In this document: positions 6,863-9,786 of the stretch, piece after piece
Numbering within the stretch: the stretch's first letter is position 1
Layout of the letters: every line of letters starts with the position of its first letter
DNA from: Candidatus Atribacter alterifermentans
GTDB lineage: Bacteria > Atribacterota > Atribacteria > Atribacterales > Atribacteraceae
Length of the DNA stretch: 9,786 nucleotides
Assembly: GCA_012517635.1 (NCBI GenBank)
Contig: JAAYUP010000437.1
Location: forward strand, 1 to 9,786
Reading direction: 5' to 3'
Made by a program: the position numbers and the translations under genes
The notes under the pieces: model-generated
Told to the model about the DNA's origin: nothing
What the model saw: only the letters and a program-made list of their open reading frames with translations
Databases searched by the model: none

Positions 6863-7693
6863 TTATAGCAATCCTTTTTTCTTTAGGGCTTCTTCAGTAA
6901 GCTGAATAAAGTTCACAACGATTTTTTCATGGATTTCTTTACCCAAAACTTCATTCGCGTCTCTAGGGTCAGTTCTGACTATTTTTTCCGGATCGGGTTC
7001 CTTGCTAAATCCTGCACCGTCAACAATTGAGAAATCAGGATAATGGATGGGTACTTTTTTATCTGGTATGGTTGAAAAATCAACGATAGAATTGGAGCCA
7101 AAAAGCTTTTGATAATATAACATCATCGAGGTTTCATAGATATCAGCATGACCGGCTAACCCATCTTTGAGGATATCTTTCGGTATAGTGAGGTTCCATA
7201 CTACTAAAGTTTCGGTTGTATGAGAGAAGTCTTTGGCTAGGCGGTCGATCGTTTCCTGGTGGTTTACTGCTCCATGACCGTTTACAATGACTATCACCTT
7301 GTAATCATGATCAACCAAAAATTGTATTTCATTCGATAAAATGAGACCAAATATGTGTTCTTTTGAATAATGGCTTTTCCATAAAGCGGTTGGGAAGTCC
7401 ATCCCCACTACCCAGTCGGTAGCTTTAAATCCAAGGCTTTCTAACATCCATGCTGGCCGTTCACGCTCGGTTCCACAATGAATAGTAGGATACACAACTC
7501 CCTTCCCCATTTTTCTACAGGTTTCCAGAGCACAAAAGGTTGCATTTATTGGGTCCATGCCTATTGGTAGATGAGGACCGTGGTATTCTAAGGGGGCAAC
7601 TGGAATGAAAATTAAAGGGCATCTTTCTCTTTCTTGTATTAATTGTCCTGGCCTGAGGAGTTCAAACCGAATCTCCTGATCATTCTTATTCAT
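6863..7693 (-). CDS. Creatininase-family metal-dependent amidohydrolase
   Basis: This 276-residue cytosolic protein belongs to the creatininase family (Pfam PF02633), which uses two divalent metals to hydrolyse cyclic amides and related bonds. Visible motifs are APLEYHGPHLPIGMD (33-47), with likely metal ligands Glu36, His38 and Asp47; NGHGAVNHQ (138-146), with His140; and AGHADIYETSMML (180-192), which matches the AGHAGExETSMML pattern common in the family and carries Glu187. GGAGG at 7705-7701 lies seven bases before the ATG. The gene follows two sugar-type permeases with only 48 bases between, so it is probably co-transcribed and acts on the imported solute or a product of it. The family includes creatininase, a formamide hydrolase of flavin synthesis, and MftE, so the name creatininase should not be taken as the substrate. 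No creatinase or other creatine gene is present. Confidence 0.88.
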   Translation of the reverse strand: MNKNDQEIRFELLRPGQLIQERERCPLIFIPVAPLEYHGPHLPIGMDPINATFCALETCRKMGKGVVYPTIHCGTERERPAWMLESLGFKATDWVVGMDFPTALWKSHYSKEHIFGLILSNEIQFLVDHDYKVIVIVNGHGAVNHQETIDRLAKDFSHTTETLVVWNLTIPKDILKDGLAGHADIYETSMMLYYQKLFGSNSIVDFSTIPDKKVPIHYPDFSIVDGAGFSKEPDPEKIVRTDPRDANEVLGKEIHEKIVVNFIQLTEEALKKKGLL

Positions 7694-7741
7694 TGAAATT
7701 CCTCCAATCTTTAGTTATGAGTAATTAATTCTATTCAAAAC

Positions 7742-8587
7742 TTAGGTCTTTAATCCGGTTAAAGCCACTCCTTCCATGAAATTTCTGGATAAGAAAATAA
7801 ACAAAATTAAAGTTGGCAGACAAGCGAGTACGCTGATTGCCAATTGTTCCGGATACGGGGTGAAATAAACCCCGCTAAAGAGCGATATCCCTTGAGGAAG
7901 AGTCCTCATGTCTGGCTTTGACATAACAATTAATGGCCAGAGTAAAAGGTTCCAGACCCACTGTCCATGGAGAATAGCTAAAGAGAGAACCGCTGTTTTC
8001 GCCAATGGTATTGACACTCGCCAAAATATCTGCCACTCAGTGGCTCCATCAATTCTTGCTGCTTCAATGATTTCATCAGGAATTGAATAGAAAAACTGCC
8101 TCATTAGGAAGACACCAAAAGCAGTCAGACCTCCGGGGATGATCAGTGCCAAGTAGTTATCTTGTAAATTGAGCCTGGTTATCAGAAGAAACAAGGGTAT
8201 CACAATAGCCTCAAAAGGAATCATCAGAGTCGACATGACAACAACAAAAAGAAGTTTATTCTTTTTAAACTTGTATTTGGCAAAACCATATCCAGCTGTG
8301 GCCGACAAAAATAAACAGAATAAGACCGCAAATACCAGAACGATAAAACTATTTAAAAAATACCTCGGAAAATTATAACCTGCATAATTCAAGGCATTAG
8401 GATAGCTTTGAAAATTCCAGGTTTTGGGTAATATTTTTATTGGAATCGATAAAACATCGGCATTGAGCTTAAAGGAGGATAAAACCATCCAAATAAAAGG
8501 AATGAGATAAATAATTCCAACAATAAACAAAGTCAAGTTTAATACAATGGCTGCGATCTTCAATTTCCCTTTGTTAGTAATTTGCAC
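7742..8587 (-). CDS. CUT1-type ABC transporter permease (MalG-like)
   Basis: This 281-residue inner-membrane protein is one half of the channel of an ATP-driven importer, the MalG/UgpE-type subunit. Six hydrophobic helices are visible at about 12-33, 76-99, 111-133, 141-165, 196-222 and 248-268. The EAA loop that docks on the ATPase is at 175-195, EAARIDGATEWQIFWRVS and onwards. The C-terminus GVALTGLKT is the usual MalG-type ending. The start codon is GTG, with GAGGAAG at 8602-8596 eight bases before it. It lies 32 bases after the other permease gene and 48 before the creatininase gene. The substrate is not shown by sequence; the family carries mono- and oligosaccharides, glycerol phosphate and similar polar solutes. 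Confidence 0.93.
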   Translation of the reverse strand: MQITNKGKLKIAAIVLNLTLFIVGIIYLIPFIWMVLSSFKLNADVLSIPIKILPKTWNFQSYPNALNYAGYNFPRYFLNSFIVLVFAVLFCLFLSATAGYGFAKYKFKKNKLLFVVVMSTLMIPFEAIVIPLFLLITRLNLQDNYLALIIPGGLTAFGVFLMRQFFYSIPDEIIEAARIDGATEWQIFWRVSIPLAKTAVLSLAILHGQWVWNLLLWPLIVMSKPDMRTLPQGISLFSGVYFTPYPEQLAISVLACLPTLILFIFLSRNFMEGVALTGLKT

Positions 8588-8619
8588 TCAAATCACTTCC
8601 TCTAATCAGCTATGGATGA

Positions 8620-9522
8620 CTAGACCTCGGCTTGAGAACTAAAGATTCTCAATTGAATGATTGAAAAGATAAACAAAGTTAAGAAAAACATGACTGATAT
8701 AGCCGCTGAATAACCAAACTTAGTATATTCAAAAGCTTCTTTATAAATTAAAAGCGTAAGGACTTCGGTAGATCGGCTTGGTCCACCACCGGTCATAACA
8801 TATTGCAAAGCAAAAGTTCCGAAAGAAAATATGGCACAAGAGACAAACACCAAAATTATAGTATTTTTTAAAAGCGGCAAGGTAATGTGGATTAAACGTC
8901 TCCAAAAACCAGCACCATCAATTTTCGCAGCTTCATGGTAAACATCGGGGATATTTAATAATCCGGCGATGAACATAACCATATAATAGCCAGTATATTT
9001 CCACACATTCACCAAAACCATAGTATAAGGGGCAATCTTCGTTGAGGTCAGCCAGGGAATGTTCCAACCAAAAATATCCAGGAAAATGACCGACAACAAC
9101 CCAGTACTTTGGAACATAAATTTCCAAACCACAGCTATCGCTACCATGGGTAAGACAACTGGAAGGAAAATCATTGATTGATATAATTGTTTGAACCAAC
9201 ATAACTTGCTGGTGAATGCCAATGAAAGCCAAAAGGATATGAACATAAGAAGCAAAACGCTGAGGAAAGTAAAATGGAGGGTGACTGAATAGGAGCTCCA
9301 GAATCTTTTGGTTGAAAATAGCTTAATAAAGTTATTTAATCCGATATAGAGTGGTGATCCGGTAAAATTCCACTCGTAGAGCGATAGGCGAAAGGCATCT
9401 AACATAGGATAAATAAGGAATATTGAGAAAAGGAGGAGGGTTGGAAGAATGAAAATATATCCTTGTTTTTGCAATCGATCATAGTAATTGGCTTTTTGTA
9501 TTCCGTACCTTTTCTTTTTCAT
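8620..9522 (-). CDS. CUT1-type ABC transporter permease (MalF/UgpA-like)
   Basis: This 300-residue inner-membrane protein is the other half of the importer channel. Helices lie at about 22-43, 81-104, 114-136, 163-187, 219-240 and 270-292. The EAA loop begins EAAKIDGAGFWRRLIHITLP at 197, and TGGGPSRSTEVL (244-255) is a hallmark of this subunit type. It lacks the extra N-terminal helices of E. coli MalF, so it is of the short UgpA type. The best ribosome binding site, GGAGG at 9540-9536, is 13 bases from the ATG, longer than ideal. A tiny out-of-frame ORF (ATG GAT TTC AGA TGA) lies between them and ends in an ATGA overlap with this start. The order of binding protein, this permease, then the MalG-like one is standard for the family. 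Confidence 0.93.
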   Translation of the reverse strand: MKKKRYGIQKANYYDRLQKQGYIFILPTLLLFSIFLIYPMLDAFRLSLYEWNFTGSPLYIGLNNFIKLFSTKRFWSSYSVTLHFTFLSVLLLMFISFWLSLAFTSKLCWFKQLYQSMIFLPVVLPMVAIAVVWKFMFQSTGLLSVIFLDIFGWNIPWLTSTKIAPYTMVLVNVWKYTGYYMVMFIAGLLNIPDVYHEAAKIDGAGFWRRLIHITLPLLKNTIILVFVSCAIFSFGTFALQYVMTGGGPSRSTEVLTLLIYKEAFEYTKFGYSAAISVMFFLTLFIFSIIQLRIFSSQAEV

Positions 9523-9551
9523 CTGAAATCCATTCCCTCCCCTGTTATTGG

Positions 9552-9578
9552 AACCGTATTTTTTTAAAAAATTCGGTT
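9552..9578 (-). promoter_or_regulatory. Hairpin between binding-protein and permease genes
   Basis: AACCG (9552-9556) pairs with CGGTT (9574-9578), and the T-run and A-run between them (9559-9571) continue the pairing after one mismatch, forming a nearly loop-free palindrome. No separate T-run follows, so full termination is unlikely. Hairpins here in sugar ABC operons commonly protect the binding-protein mRNA or reduce read-through, giving more binding protein than permease. That role is inferred from position. Confidence 0.5.
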
Positions 9579-9585
9579 AAACTTG

Positions 9586-9786
9586 TTATTCAAGAATATC
9601 GGTTAATTCTTCCTTTAAGATTTTCAATGATTCTTCGTTGGACATCCCTCCGAAGACAACCCGGCGGATAGCTTCTCCAACAGCATCTTGAGTTTCGCTG
9701 AATTTTGGGGACGCAAGAAGAGCGGCACCATTTCGTCTCTCGGCATCAAAAACATCATTATTCAATATGTATTTATCTGCGAGAGC
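9586..9786 (-). CDS. C-terminal end of a probable ABC solute-binding protein (partial)
   Basis: The frame is open from the window edge to TAA at 9588-9586, giving 66 residues. It begins ALADKYILNN, contains SPKFSETQDAVGEAIRRVVF and ends in a charged helix EESLKILKEELTDILE. A C-terminal helical pattern with a conserved-looking block on deletion-tolerant residues, followed by paired Leu and Lys/Glu helices, fits the tail of family 1 extracellular solute-binding proteins. Position just before two CUT1 permeases supports this strongly. It would be a secreted lipoprotein that captures the substrate; its signal peptide and ligand site lie outside the window. The final 66 residues do not reveal the ligand. 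Confidence 0.75.
   Translation of the reverse strand, partial: ALADKYILNNDVFDAERRNGAALLASPKFSETQDAVGEAIRRVVFGGMSNEESLKILKEELTDILE

Noticed and set aside
9523..9537. Five-codon leader ORF ending ATGA at the permease start
   Set aside because: Its own ribosome binding site would be only two bases from its start, so translation is unlikely.

Overview
The window is an AT-rich, ordinary-looking bacterial chromosome segment. The two-gene SmsC/SmsB-type (SufC/SufB-like) Fe-S operon, the CUT1-type solute transporter operon and the AT-rich gaps with dispersed hairpin repeats suggest an anaerobe from a deep-branching thermophile-like or candidate-phylum lineage. An Atribacterota-like organism is my best guess; no rRNA or marker gene is present to confirm it.

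Layout. Bases 1-48 look like the tail of a rightward gene. Bases 49-518 are a non-coding gap with a long imperfect inverted repeat, a possible decayed leftward small gene (three in-frame stops) and an extended -10 promoter. That promoter drives a rightward operon at 519-2491: a SufC-like ATPase overlapping a SufB/SufD-like scaffold by 4 bp. A bidirectional hairpin terminator at 2528-2578 separates it from a convergent leftward gene for a lipoprotein thioredoxin-fold protein (2593-3102). Bases 3103-3577 hold a possible promoter for that gene and a cluster of dispersed-repeat-like hairpins.

A large leftward gene (3578-6295) encodes a membrane PAS-PAS-GAF-GAF-HD-GYP protein, probably a cyclic-di-GMP phosphodiesterase with sensory input. 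Bases 6296-6862 hold no convincing gene but contain two terminator-like hairpins.

From 9786 back to 6863 lies a leftward operon: the C-terminus of a probable solute-binding protein, two CUT1-family permeases and a creatininase-family metal-dependent amidohydrolase, closed by a strong terminator at 6759-6797. No ATPase for the transporter lies inside the window.

How the genes work together. SufC and SufB would form the minimal complex that builds Fe-S clusters. The thioredoxin-fold lipoprotein would do thiol redox work outside the membrane. The HD-GYP protein would turn unknown cues into c-di-GMP breakdown. The last operon would import a carbohydrate or related polar solute and hydrolyse an amide- or lactone-like bond in it or in a derivative. 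The substrate cannot be read from the sequence. I found no clear evidence for a wholly new system. The most useful leads are the Cys-x-x-Cys tail on SufC, the unassigned creatininase-transporter pairing, the possible decayed small gene, and the orphan hairpins before the HD-GYP gene.
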